In this document: positions 37,801 to 49,776 of the stretch, piece by piece | Layout of the letters: each line of letters starts with the position of its first letter | Numbering within the stretch: position 1 is the stretch's first letter | Assembly (NCBI GenBank): GCA_013399115.1 | Contig: VXAA01002213.1 | Span: forward strand, 310,081 to 374,080 | Length of the DNA: 64,000 nucleotides | Direction of reading: 5' to 3' | From: Anseranas semipalmata | Lineage: Eukaryota > Chordata > Aves > Anseriformes > Anseranatidae | Made by a program: the position numbers and the translations under genes | The notes under the pieces: model-generated | Seen by the model: only the letters and a program-made list of their open reading frames with translations | Told to the model about the DNA's origin: nothing | Database searches by the model: none

Positions 37801-39714
37801 TCGGGGCTGAGATTGTTCTGCTGGGTCTGGTAGTGAACCAGTTTTGGGTACGGCTGTAATGGTGGAGGGACTGCTTCCCTCTGGGGTAGGCGGGGAGCTC
37901 TGTGAGCACGTTGGAGCCTGAGATCTACTATGGCAAGATGATGCATCCAGCAGCATATGGCCTGTGTGTACGTGTAGTGTAGCTGCTTGCTGCTGACTCA
38001 CTGATGCCTCTGCAACCAGCGCTCACGTGTTTGGGAGAGGTCGCTTCTCCATGTGGTGAAGTCCCCCTGGTGTCTCTGATGTCATCTTGGGAGTCTGTGG
38101 GAATAAGGAGTTGTATTTAAAAAAAAAAAAATCATATATACAAACAAAAAAACCCTAGGGGCTTTCTGAAATTAGGATGAAAACAGGATTTTAGTTTCCT
38201 GGTGGAGGGTAAGACAATGAAAAGGCTCTTCAGGCTTTGTTGCTGTTTTTGATATCTGTGGATTAGTCAATAGAAATGACTCACTTCTGTGCAGAGAACT
38301 CTGCTTAGTACGGGGGGGAGGGAAGAAGTAGATTGGATTTTCTGGCAACATGTAGAAGAGAAGTGATGATTTTATACAAAGCTGGTGGGTAGATTTTTCT
38401 TAAATATACATTCAGCAGTTATTTTGTTCTGCTCCTGGTGGAATCAGCGGAAGAACTTCTTCAGGATTCCTTGGAAGTAGATGTAAGGTAATGGTGTGAT
38501 AAAGCCCTCTGTGTGAGCTATCTGTAGTGTCCATCCCCACTACAAGTTGGAGGGGAAGCGAGATGAGGCTTCGCAGGCTTTCTGCAAGTTTGTGAATGAT
38601 AGAGCTCCCTCATTTCCAAGGAAACTACTTTATCCTGAGAAGCTGGTGGGAGTTGTGCGGTGGGTAGGTGAATACAGTTCTCAGACTGGCTTGGTGGTGG
38701 CAGACATGCTAGTTTAACTGGAACATGCAGGCAAGTGATCTGACTTTCAGATTAAGCTGAGGCAGGTGTGATGTTCTGCCCGGGTTTGTGAGCTCACTGC
38801 CCTCGGCCTCTCTGCAGACCTCCCTGCCTGGGGCTTAGTACTTTAGGCTAGCTGGTGTGGCTGTCGAAGGTCAGAGAGTGCAAAGTAAACTGTCCTGATG
38901 GGCTCCCAAGGCTGTCCTATGGTTGTTCCCTGGCTGTACTATAGCATTGGCTTTTTCCCATGGTTTCCTGACTCTTCAATAATGTAGAGAGCCCTTATGC
39001 ACGATCCTACAGGCCATGGACAGTTGTCCTCTGTTGGCCTTGAGTGGACAGGGCAAATGAGAGTATTGCCCATCTGCCCTGTTGGTTTCTGGGGAGAGCA
39101 TCGCACCTGAGCATTTCCAAATTGGTTTTGGGCATGGTCAGCAGGTGGTTCAGATGGTGTGAGTTGCTGATCTGAACCAAACTGACGGATCTGAGCCTGA
39201 AAGCAAGAATACTACGTCCCTGTGCTGTGGGGAGATGCACGGGTGCCTGCAGCATTGCTGCTTTAAGGTAGGGCTTTGTAGTTCAGATGCTGTAGCTGGG
39301 CTGGCTGGATGCTGCTCACCTCTGATACCTCTTCTGTGGAGGCAAGCATCTGGGTAGGCTTTTACTGTTCTTTATATCTGCAAAGCAGGTGTTAACACTT
39401 TGAACTACTGTTCTCACACCTAATAATCCACCCTGGCAGATGACAGTGTTTCCTTTGTCAATGCTTGCCTGTATTTCCCAGGTGGCCTTCTGCAGGGGGG
39501 GAAACGGGGATGGGGTATCCATTTCAAGCACCTATCCACAGGCTGCGGTGTACGATCTGGAAATGAAAGATTCAAGCCAGACTTCAGGCAGGCACCACAT
39601 AGGAGATGGAAATAAAGCATGAGGGCTTCAGCATCTCTCCTAGTTTAGCAACTTAAAACTCTGACCATTCCTGTTCTGCAGTAAATCCCTCTAATTTAGT
39701 TCCCAGTGATCCTG
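34828..39714. other. Intronic sequence, nothing recognised
   Basis: No exon or known repeat is seen. An A13 run lies at 38119-38131. A two-unit telomere-like word (CCCTAACCCTAAC) at 37528-37540 is too short to count as an interstitial telomeric site. Antisense open frames at 37442-38001 overlap in two frames and match nothing. Confidence 0.45.
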
Positions 39715-39860
39715 GGAGGCATGTGAGCCTGTCCTGGGACTTGAGGATTCAAGTTCACTCCTTGGTTAACCATTAGAAATATGAATGATATTGGGTAAAT
39801 CACTTTTGCCTCTCTGAGGTGTGGGCTTCCACCTGCAAAAGGAGGATCAGGTACTCGTTA
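39715..39860 (+). repeat. MIR-like SINE relic
   Basis: 'gatattgggtaaatcacttt', 'tgcctctctgaggt' and 'acctgcaaaaggaggatcag' follow the MIR order (gaccttgggcaagtcactt, aacctctctgtgcctcag, catctgtaaaatggggat). The upstream 'gggacttgaggattcaagtt' fits the start of the core. This is one of the clearer MIR copies here. Confidence 0.6.
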
Positions 39861-42800
39861 CCAAGCCACCTGCCCACGAGAAATCCTGTCTTTTTTTTTC
39901 TTACTCTATTCATGATTGTCAGATGCTGGTAAGAATTGCTAAAACACCACCTGTTTTCCCACCTCTTGGCTTTTAAAAACTGTAAGCCTTTAAAATAAAT
40001 TTCAAAAACACCAACCAAGCAAAAAACTGAATTTATCATCACCTGGTAGGTCTGGATAGGGCTATTCATGAGAACAATCCAAGGGCCTTCACCTTGACTT
40101 CCCAACATAGTTTGATGTGATTTTAATCTGATTATTAGGCTCTCGGTACATCTTGCAAGCTTGTAAAAGATACATTGCTGGCAGAAACATTTTCGTTACT
40201 GGGGAAACTTTTTGTTGTTGTTGATGTATGTGTTGCCTGCCATAAATACTCAGATGAGAGGCAAAGGTCACTTGGTAGCTGCTTAGCAGTTTTACTTTCT
40301 GAAATGAAACTCGAGGACTGTGTTGGATCTGCAGCAGAATGTGTGGGGGGTGTAAACTAGATGAGGGAAGATCTGTTCCTTAGCGTTGTAGCAGCCAGAT
40401 TATTTTCTGGCTCTTTTTCTCGGTGGTGTTTGTTGGTTTTCACTTTTTATTTTTCTCTCTTAACGTTCAGGTTCCAGTACGAGGTGCAGAAGGGATAGCC
40501 TTGGTAACTAAGCCCCCTGTGTTTGTTTACGGGGCTGCACAGTACAGCCTGTGGCATTAAGGGATGCACTCCCAATGCCATGACCTTCTCCTGTGCCAGC
40601 CCAGGGGATTTATCTGCGGAGCAGCAGATGCAAATGTGGGCTTGTTTGCTAGGCTAACCAGAGCGGGTTGGTAACCAAGGGCAGTGGGTAATCAAGCCTT
40701 GACTTAGGAATCTCATTATGTGCACAGAAACCAGCCTGAAGATCAAACTGAGATCCTGACATGTGCTTGGTGTGCAACCTAAATGCATCCTGAACATAAA
40801 CATGAGTTCAGTTCCCATGGTCCATGCCGTTTTCAGTCTACTTCTGCGGAGTCTACATGTATAAGTACTAATTTCTGCTAGAGATCTTAGTATCTTTGCA
40901 GACTTTAGTGGCCCAAGTGAGACACTAAGATTAGGTGATAAAGCAGCAAGTTCACTCCAAACTTTTTATTTAATTCGGGGCACCATCTTATTTCTCTGTG
41001 GATCTCTTACCTGGCCTCAGAGTAGGATCATCTTGTTTCAGATTCTTCCACAAATGTGTTTTGGGGGTAAATTTTAGGGGCAAAAATAAGTTGTCACCAT
41101 TGTAGCCAACAGTTCTGTTTTCTCCCTGGTGCTTACATGACATTCACTACAACTGTATGAGGGTGTGTGTGTATATATATATGTATGAATAATTAAATAG
41201 AGCCTTAAATATGCGATTTAGAGCAGGGTTTCACAAACCATTTTTGAGTTGGATTTGGTCATGAAAACAGGTGCCATCAGCAGCAGTGACAGAACTGCCA
41301 CAGTACTAGCAGCTGCTGGCTACAGGACCAAGCACCTCCAGCTTCAGAGCAGTGAGCAGCAGTGGCTTGTGCCCTGTGGTTGCAGGAGCTGCCTTTGTGC
41401 AAGGTGTGTAGTGCAGGGCCAGTTCACTGCTGAAATTGGGACTGTTTCCTTTACTGTTTAAAGCATAAAGTGCTGCCAAATCTTACGAGCAGAAATGATG
41501 GAAAAATAAGCAAGCAACAAAACTTTCTCCTCCTGGAAAGCACTGAAATGTTTTCTGAAAGGATATTGCTTTCAGATTGTTTCTTATTGTGATGGTGTCT
41601 CAGATCCAGGACAGCATTTTGACTAAGATGTTCTGTTTATCCTGTTTTGATGAGATCTGGGATTAAAAACCAATAAGCAAACCTGCTCTGAAACTGGTAG
41701 AAAACTCTCCTATAAAATTGCATCTAAACACTGAATAATACGTGGTGATATTTCTTCTCTTAAAATGTTCTTCTCTTCACAGAAGAGAAATGCACTTCAA
41801 CGCCTTGAAATGTTTGAGTCGAGTGGTGGTTTTCTGGCCAGCCCTGGTTATGGTGGCCGATGTGATCGGGCAGTTGTTGGTGCAGCTTGTGTGCTGCAGA
41901 AGCTGCTGACCACAAGGAAAGCTGCTCTGTGTGTAGGTGACCTACCATGACCCAGGCTGGCACGCTGATGCTAATGGACAATTGGTGTCACCCAGCTGCT
42001 AGAGCAACTCTTGGTCTGTGCTTCTCCCTGTAGCATAACTAATGAGCCGTGCCTGGCTTTCTGCTTGTGTGAGGAGGTTCACCCCAATTGCAATGATTAC
42101 CTTACAAAAGAAATGTGGGTGCCTGAGTCATAAAGTGGTATTTTGTGACCATGGGTGGGATTCATCTGTCCTAGCTTCAGCCTTCTGAAGGTTAGATGTC
42201 TGTCTCCTAGAGCTGTTGGAGAGCAGCAGCTGAATGTGGCCAGTCATCCCACCTATTCTTCTCCACTGGACAGGGAGTGACCCAGGACCAGTAGCTTAGG
42301 CTGAGTGATCTCAGATGAAACAGCTCTGACAATGTGGATTAAATTGTGAATTAAATTGAACCCTTGCTCCTGTGCAAACCGGTATCCACTCGTCCAATAT
42401 GAAATGAGTCAAAGTGGGTTTTCATCCTATTAGCCCACATGCCTAGAAGACTTAGCATTATGCCGCTTGTATAAGCTCTTCACTGTCTTTATTAAACTAT
42501 TTATCTGGGGGAACTTCATATTTTCTTTTAGGATAAACTGGAGATAATGCAATGTGCTTGTTTTAATTTGCAAGGTTAACTGATCTAATTATCTGTGTGT
42601 GTTTATTTAAATCCTTTCGAGCACTAGGCGATTGCAGGTGGCTGCTTTGTATTCCACCAACAGGAAATCTCTTAAAATGAGATGATATAGCTCAGTGGGT
42701 CTTCTTGTATAAAGGATTTTCTAATAATGTATGAATTTATTAAAGACAAAGATAAATAGAGGGTTTATTTACATTAAACAAATTCACAAGGAACTATTTT

Positions 42801-45800
42801 TTCCTTAAACTAGAGAAGGCCAAATACCATCTACTTTTACTATGTCAAAGGCTTATCCATATTCTGCAGAGATGTTGGGCACCAGCATGTTGGGTCAGAG
42901 CTTTTGACACGTTTTCTTTTTGGTGTCCGACAAGCTACTTAGTGTTTCTCAGTTAATATTTTTGCAAAGCCTCTAAACTAAAGACTTAAGGACTTCAGTG
43001 ATGCAAGAAGCAGCATCACAGTGCTAAACTTCTGCCTCTGGATGAATGAGTGCAACCTGTGCGCTTTTCTATTGCTATATGCCTGGTAATCTGAAGAAAT
43101 GAAATGTGCTCCTATAAATGCCTAGATAAAATTGAAATGGGAAGGGGATATTCTTCTCCTTCCTTACTGATATAGCAAGGGCAATATCTTTTAGCTTTTA
43201 CATGCTCCAATGAAATAGCAAGCTAGTGGTTAAGTTCTCACCTTGTTTTCTTGCTTTCCACACACCAGAGTTCTTCAAAGCTGAGGAGACTCCTGTATTA
43301 GTCATACCTAGATCTGCTACTTAAAGCTGTTTCAGTATCTGGTATTTACACCAGGTGGTTGCAAAGCCAAATCTGATAGAGATCCAGCTACCTAGCTGCT
43401 GATGTTAGCTGCATGGAGTGCTATCTGGGGAGAAGAGGGGCTTGGTAGCTCAGGTGCTGCATGAATGTGGCCAGCCTGGCTCACGTCCACACCTCTGCTC
43501 CAGGTTCTCTTGATCTTCCAGCTCTGGGATCAGCTTGAACACAGCTAGCTTGTGCTTGTCTGTGCCTGCCAGCGTGGAGTCACCAAAGTCTGCATGTTTT
43601 GTAGGGCCAGTAAATTTCCTTTGTTTTGTGCTGCAGAAGGCTTTCTCCTAGTAACTGTGCATTGGCTCTTAATGCTCACCATATTAATGAAATGTTGTTC
43701 CTCCTATTAGCTCACAAAGCCACCTTTGCTAAACAGACGGAGAATCATTTGCTCTTTCCTGAGCGAGTGTTAGCTCCATGGCCCAGCACATTCATCTTAT
43801 CTTTTGGGAGCTTTGTTCACTTTAGCAAAGCTTATATCTCGCTTCGCTTAAGCACCTGCCAGTGATAAACAGAAGAGAGACAGGTGCTAATCTCCCTGGG
43901 TCTGCCACTCCCCAGGGAAAGAGCCCATTCGATTGTGGATATGAGTTGCTGATGGATCACGGTGTTGAGATGTGGCATCAATAAAGGGAACTGGCAGAAG
44001 CCCTTCCCCAGTTTGGGATGTTTCTAAAGCCTGGCAGCCTGGGCCACTGCAGAATATGCTGCAGTGAACAGTCATGTTCTGGCTGGTGTGTAAAACAACA
44101 CTGGTTTCAGACTGTGGTGTCTATGGAAAGGCTTACTTTTGCTGATCCTGCTTACACTTCAGCTGCTCTTTTATAGGCTGTCAAAACACAGAGCCAAACT
44201 CTGAAGTCTTTCCCTGGATTATATGTGGTCTTTCCTTGAGCAGAGCCTGCACTAAGTGAGCAAAATCTAAATAAGGCTGTCAAGGCTTTGACCTAGAGTA
44301 TTTACTCACATGAGTCCCGGTGAGAATTGCAGACTTAATACTACGTTGCAAATGTAAGCGTTTCAGCGCGTTCTCCTGTGCTCTGACAAAGTTAATTGTC
44401 TAATCTTGACACCAAGTGCCCTGTACTTTTTTAAGAGGTTTATGCATGAGACTAATTATGTGCTGTTAATTTGGCTGCTAGCAGCTTTCTGCTTTTAACA
44501 TCCATTGGATTCGGGAACCATACAGGGTGGCATTTTCATGTAACTAGCGCAAGGGCTGTGAACTGGCTGCTGAAAGACAAAGACAGCAAATACCAGTGGG
44601 ATGCTCTGAAGGAGGAGGAAAGTGTTGATTCCCTCAACCTTTGTCCTGATGACCAGAAATTCCAGGATGCACGATCTGCAAGTGTGCTGTGTAGGGAGAT
44701 TTTGCTAGCGTGTAGATGCTTTCCTCGTGTAGATGAGTATACAGGGGGAGGCTACCGCTATCTCATCTGTGGTAGCATGCCAGGGCAGGAGGAAGGTGAC
44801 TTGGGTGTTAAGGGGAGAGGGAAAGGTGTGGGATGAGACGGGGTAGTTCCATCAAACTGAAAGAATTTGAACTTTCAGTTGTCTCTAGTGCATTGCAGGT
44901 GGCTTGAAATTTACTGATATTTTGGCATTTAATCTTTGAAACTAGGCAGATTTGTGAGTTGCTAGGACATGCTAGTCAGTAATAGCTAAGGTGCGTCAAA
45001 ATCTGAGCAAAGCCCTTGCTCAGCTCCTGGAGGCACTTAGCCAAGTTCTTCCCCATCCTGTTCTCATCAAACCTGCCAGTGCACGTGGGAATGGTGGGCA
45101 TCAGGTTAATGTGACGGAACGTTGTGGGGAGGTAGATTATCGAGGTCCTGCTGTGTTAAGGACATGCTTATCATGTCATTCGTACCTTATGTGACAGGTA
45201 TGTCAAAGACTAAGGTGACACAACTAATACAATGTTTCATAAGTAGAGGAAGGTAGCTGTCCAGATGCTTTTGTTTCAAACATGTTTAAGTAGATCAGAG
45301 CTTCTGTAATTGTTTTTGATTAGTAGCTGCACTAATATATGCTAGGATTTGGCCAAGACAGTGATTTATAGCTTGGGCTGCCGCATGTAACACCAGTGGA
45401 TGTTTAGTTCTGGGTTTGGGAATGATGAACCCTGATCTTGTGTTTCCAGCTGAACTTCCAATTCAAAGTTCAGCTTTGGATCTCTGGATCACTCTGGATC
45501 TCAACATGGTGTAGCTCTGAGGCAGAGTCTCTGTCAGCCCAACATCAGACCTTCAGACAGCAGGCCAAGACCTTTCCAAAAATGAAACCCAAAGCAACCA
45601 AAAGCAAGCAGACCCCTCTGCAAAGAAGAGTAATACAAGTTTCTTAGCAGCTCCACTGACACTAGGTCTGATTGTTAAGAGGGTCTGTGACTGCTGAGTC
45701 TGAGATGACTGCTCTTTCTATGGCAATCTCCCAGCTGGTATAGAAAGAAGGCTGATAACAGATCTGCTTTGATTAGAAAAAAATAATAAAATCTAAGTGC

Positions 45801-45999
45801 CATTAGTAATATGTTAGGATCCTGGATTTTTACTAAAATCTAGGGGCTGTGAGGGGAAGAATTTTTTCCCCTTTGAGACAGTGTAGTGTTTTAAGTTTGA
45901 GTTATCACCAAGCACCTGCGAACTCTTTAGAGGCTGTAGGTGCAGCTTTACCTGAGCATGGAGGTGAAATAAATACGTATGTTGATGAATTCATAGCCA
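39861..45999. other. Intronic sequence, mostly unique
   Basis: No exon is recognised. 42150-42240 ('gtgggattcatctgtcctag') and 44285-44345 ('tttactcacatgagtccc') each resemble phrases of old sauropsid repeats but are too short to call. 43640-43870 and 44345-44520 are repeat-free, even-textured blocks that could be conserved regulatory DNA. Confidence 0.4.
41159..41186 (+). repeat. Compound TG/TA microsatellite
   Basis: GTGTGTGTGT passes into ATATATATATAT and then GTATG. It is short and imperfect. Confidence 0.75.
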
Positions 46000-46304
46000 G
46001 GGAGATTTTTAAAGGAGAAGGTGCTTCATGAAGTTGAAAAGCAACCAAATAAGGAGGCTTGGTTTCTGAAGGTAGCTCTGAGCAGGAAAGAAGCATGAGC
46101 ATGGGGGTGGCTGATGGGAAAAACAGAGGAGGCTTGGCTGAGGACAGGGGAGTAAGTGAGCCTGCTCGAGCTGAGCGGGAGACAGCAGGAGGAGGAAAGT
46201 TCACCGCCTGCTTAATTGCAGGGGGTGCCACAGTCCCACTGTGTACACAAAACCCTGTCAATAGCACTGCGGCGCCAGCGTGTTAATTAATGATTTACTT
46301 ACAC

Positions 46305-46318
46305 TGACCCCTGACCCC
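46305..46318 (-). promoter_or_regulatory. Candidate DR1 nuclear-receptor site
   Basis: TGACCCCTGACCCC on the + strand reads GGGGTCAGGGGTCA on the minus strand: two perfect GGGTCA half-sites spaced by one base. DR1 elements bind RXR heterodimers, HNF4 or COUP-TF. The site sits beside TTAATTAA (46283-46290) in a repeat-free block. The site match is direct; function is inference. Confidence 0.4.
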
Positions 46319-46413
46319 GAGGCAAATAAAGGGGATTTGTTTTGCTTCTATTAACTCCTCGGCTTGCTGAGCAGAGGCCCCGTAGTCCCCAGCATCACGT
46401 GGCCACACAGGAG

Positions 46414-47160
46414 CTACGTGTGTCCTTCCTTGCGTGAGGGTCCAGGCTGTGTCAGGAGGGAATTGAATCCCAAACGATGGCTTCTGCTCCATCTCCTCAA
46501 CCCTCTTACAGTGGAGCTGCGGCTCCGCTCATTTGGCTGGAATTGTTCCTGCAAGATGGCATGGGAAGGGAACAGGGCCTGTTTCTGAGATACCATTGTG
46601 GGGCAGATGGTTCCCCTGCTCCATGTGTGTATGTGCTTCCATCGGTCCACGTGTCTCCCTGCCTGTTTGCTCTGTGTGAGATCAGAATCTGGCCCTTCCT
46701 CTCCATACACCCCCAGTTGTCTCCTGAACCTCTTGTTACTGAATCCAGGCTGCTTTGTTCTGATCAGAAAAGCAAGCTTGAATCTATACATGTGCACACT
46801 ACCCCAGTCCTTGCTTTGAAATGGGCTCAGGGAGCATAAAGGCAGGGCTGAGGAGGGTGGGGAACGGGAAGGGATCACCAAGGTTCCTCCACAGGAACAT
46901 GTTGGAGGCAGAGACTCCAAGGTCTCGGCCTCAGTCCTGTAAGAGAAAGGGGAATGAGAGGACAAGGGACTTCTTACAGCATTTAGAATGAGACCGGGGC
47001 TTCTGGGCCTCCTTTTCCCTGTGTTTATCCCAAAAGTGCATGGTGATATGGCAGCGCAGGTGATGGTAAAGGGAAGTGCGTGGAACAGTGTATGAGGAGA
47101 GCTGGATATGTTTCCGAGCAGTAGAAAGGAAGGTAGAAGTCCCCATATCCTCAGGGACAT
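46414..47160 (-). other. Longest open frame in the window (248 codons), unassigned
   Basis: An antisense ATG-to-stop frame of 248 codons, the longest in the window; the next longest is about 162. Its composition is rich in Ser, Pro, Arg and Leu. I see no signal peptide, repeat, catalytic motif or known domain. A GC-richer stretch with few stops can produce such frames by chance, and there is no CpG island or splice context tied to its start. I do not call it a gene. Confidence 0.15.
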
Positions 47161-47399
47161 CTACTGTGGTTATCACACTCCACTTGACCAAGTGGCTTGC
47201 AGCAGAGCCTGGGGTCTGTCCTGTGACTGGGGTCAAGGCCAGCTCTCGGCCACAGCAATATGTCCTCCTGCGTTCCCATGACCAAGCCCCTTAGCCTCAA
47301 GCCCATGCTGAGATTCAGGTCTCCAACTTCCATACAATAGAAAAAGATGATCTAAGTAAGCATGGGGAAAGCAAGAGGAGCAGCACTGACCTCTCCTTC

Positions 47400-47485
47400 C
47401 CCTGGGTGGTAGGAGGATAAATACGTTACAGAATGTAAAGCGCTTGATACTACAGAAATAGGAACTCTATAAGTTACTTAGTTCA
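47400..47485 (+). repeat. MIR-like SINE 3' relic
   Basis: 'aggataaatacgttacagaa', 'tgtaaagcgcttgatactac' and 'ataggaactctataagt' follow the 3' end of sauropsid MIR copies (aggataaatac.ttaaagattgtaa.gcgctt.gatact.cgg.aataggggc.atataag). The block order is intact. Confidence 0.6.
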
Positions 47486-47916
47486 CACACATGCAACTCC
47501 CAGAGGGCGTAACTAGTGTTGTTCTGGTTTTTTAGTATTACTGCTTCAGGCATTACACCTGAAAATGCCAGATGTACTTAAATCAAGTGCGATGGTGTCA
47601 CTGCATAGTAATAGTGTTTTATCGGGGGGTGCACTGGTCTGCTTTCTCTCTCAAGACCGCTCGGAAGAGTGATGCAGAGTGGATTGGAAGGCAGATGGGT
47701 TTCTCTCTATTGGAGGATTACATTTTTATTAAAGTAGCTGGTTGCTGCTTCACTGGAGGGCCAGTGGCAGTGGCTGTGATCAATAGAACCGTGCTTTTTA
47801 TGTAAGATTTACTCTTGCTCGTCCCAGTTTTGCCGAGAATGTTCAGCTAGCAATCGATAATGAGCTGTGATGACAAAGTAGCTCATTTCAATTGAATTTG
47901 GTATCATTAAAAATGT

Positions 47917-47970
47917 AAAAAAAAAAAAAAAAAAAAACCCTCTACAAAAAGGTAGAGATTTTTTTTTTTT
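47917..47970. repeat. Poly(A)/poly(T) inverted repeat with a hairpin centre
   Basis: A21 (47917-47937) is followed by CCCTCTAC, then AAAAAG, then GTAGAG, A and T12 (47959-47970). CTCTAC and GTAGAG are perfect complements around a 6-base loop, and the outer A and T runs can extend the stem after a small internal mismatch. As RNA or DNA it could fold into a long hairpin. Confidence 0.85.
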
Positions 47971-49424
47971 GGATGAGAAAATTTGGTGCTGCCCTAGCAA
48001 CTCAGCAGGGTAAGAGCAACTGCTGGTCTCCCTCCTGCCAATGCTGGTCTTCTTGGGTCAGTGCGACTGAATTCAGCAGCTTGTAGCTCTATGGGTTGGT
48101 CAGCCAGCAGGCTGGATTGTGGCTCTCATTGCCTATGACCTGGTACATCCCAAGCACTGACCTGTGCAGCAGCCTCTCTATATTGCCCAAATTTTCCTCC
48201 CAGGAGAAAAAAACAACAAAAACTTATTGTGAAATTAAAAACATTTCCAGAGGCAGGTGGTGGGGAGGGGCAAATCTCTCCTTAGTTTCAGACCCTTCTC
48301 ATGTCCACACAGACTTGGTAATTGAAATGTTTCCTATGAGTTTTAAAACAGGTTTAAAAAAAAAAAAATCGTAGTTTTAAAGAGTCTGGTGATGAGGGGA
48401 GAGGGTTCCTGGTCGACAGCAGGGATGTGACACCAGACAGCTCTGAAGGAAAGGTTTTGCAATACAAACTGGTTACTGCTGGAGCCTGGCTCTTTTTGGC
48501 CCTGGCTGTCGAGAGTCTGATTTGTAATTAGAAGTATGGCATTATGATAACTTTAAGCTCTGGAAGGTAAATGCTGTCATATATCTTGTGATTTTTTTCC
48601 GTTTTCAAAGTCAGAATACACTAAGTAAATATGCCTGTGGTGCCTGAAATGGGTGATTATCTTCCTTTCTGATTTGAAACAACCCTGATGCAGGGGCTAA
48701 CTCTTCAGCTTCTGGAGTCCAGCCAGCCCTTCTGATGCTGACAGGAGCACAATTGCGTTTACTAGGCTCATCTCATGCATTTCAGCTTGTTTAATTTCCT
48801 AATAAGTTCCTTTCTTGGGTGAGGGAGTGAAATGGCTTCTTGCTATTCCAGGAAGCAGTGTCATCCCAGGCCTGTTGTGGCTCAGGTCAGAGTGACACAG
48901 TGGGGCAGGATCCCAGCAGTAACTTGTTTCAGCATCAAAATAAGTGGCTACAGAATTTAATTTAACCGGGGAGTGCTCTGAGTTGTAGATTTGACTTTTC
49001 CTCTCCAATCTGCAGAATTGTTTCTGCATTTACAACACCCGATACGTGCTGGGGAGAACAGAAATCAGCTTCGACTGTTGTTTTGCTTCTTGTGGTGTCC
49101 CACATCTGTCTTTAAAAACATTCATGGATCCAGAATGTGTTTCAATCAGCAGAAACGAGCATCTTTACGTTGTAGTCAGGCAGGAAAAGATGTGTGTGCT
49201 TGCAGGAGTGTCCAGCACTGCTGTCTGCGTGAATGCACTGGATTAGGTGTGATCTCAGAGCAGGTGGTCGCTCCTCCGAGAGCTTCCCAACGAGGGGCTG
49301 CAGAGGCAGAGCAAGAGGAAGGGGATGGGATGAACCACCCCCAGGTGCGAACCACCGTGCTGCCTGAGGTTGGTGTGGGAGAAGTGCCTTCTTCGGCCTC
49401 ATCCACCTTGATGCCCAGCTGAGG

Positions 49425-49545
49425 CCTGCTGGAGGAGCTCGGTGCGGCGGGCCCGGCGCCGGTTGCTAGGCGAAGGCAGCTTGTGCCTGAGCCAGGCGCG
49501 CCCGGCCTCTCCTGAGGAGCGCGAGGGCCGGAGATGAAGGTTGCT
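49425..49545. promoter_or_regulatory. Small CpG-dense island with an X-box-like word
   Basis: About 12 CpG dinucleotides fall within roughly 95 bases (49441-49535) while the surroundings are CpG-poor. GGTTGCTAGGCGAA at 49461-49474 is close to the RFX X-box (GGTTGCTAGGCAAC). Such islands inside introns can be alternative promoters or enhancers. Its short length makes it weaker than the one near 63000. Confidence 0.45.
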
Positions 49546-49732
49546 GCTGTGCCGTGTCAAGGAGCGGTGCTTTCTTTCCTTAAGAGCACGGTCCCGCTTT
49601 ATTTGTTTCCCCTCTAGCTGCTGGGCAGCGGTGGCAAGGTTAACTCCGCCATGTGCGGAGAGAATGCCTCGCTGCACCGTGCTCCACATCTTTTGTTTTC
49701 TTCTGTTATAATTTCATAACCTCAGCCACAAA

Positions 49733-49776
49733 CTTCTCCCCCCCCTTATTCCCCCTCTCTCCTCCTCCCCTTACTC
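49733..49776 (+). repeat. Polypyrimidine tract
   Basis: Forty-four bases of C and T with only two adenines. No AG-exon structure follows it that I can recognise. Confidence 0.8.
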
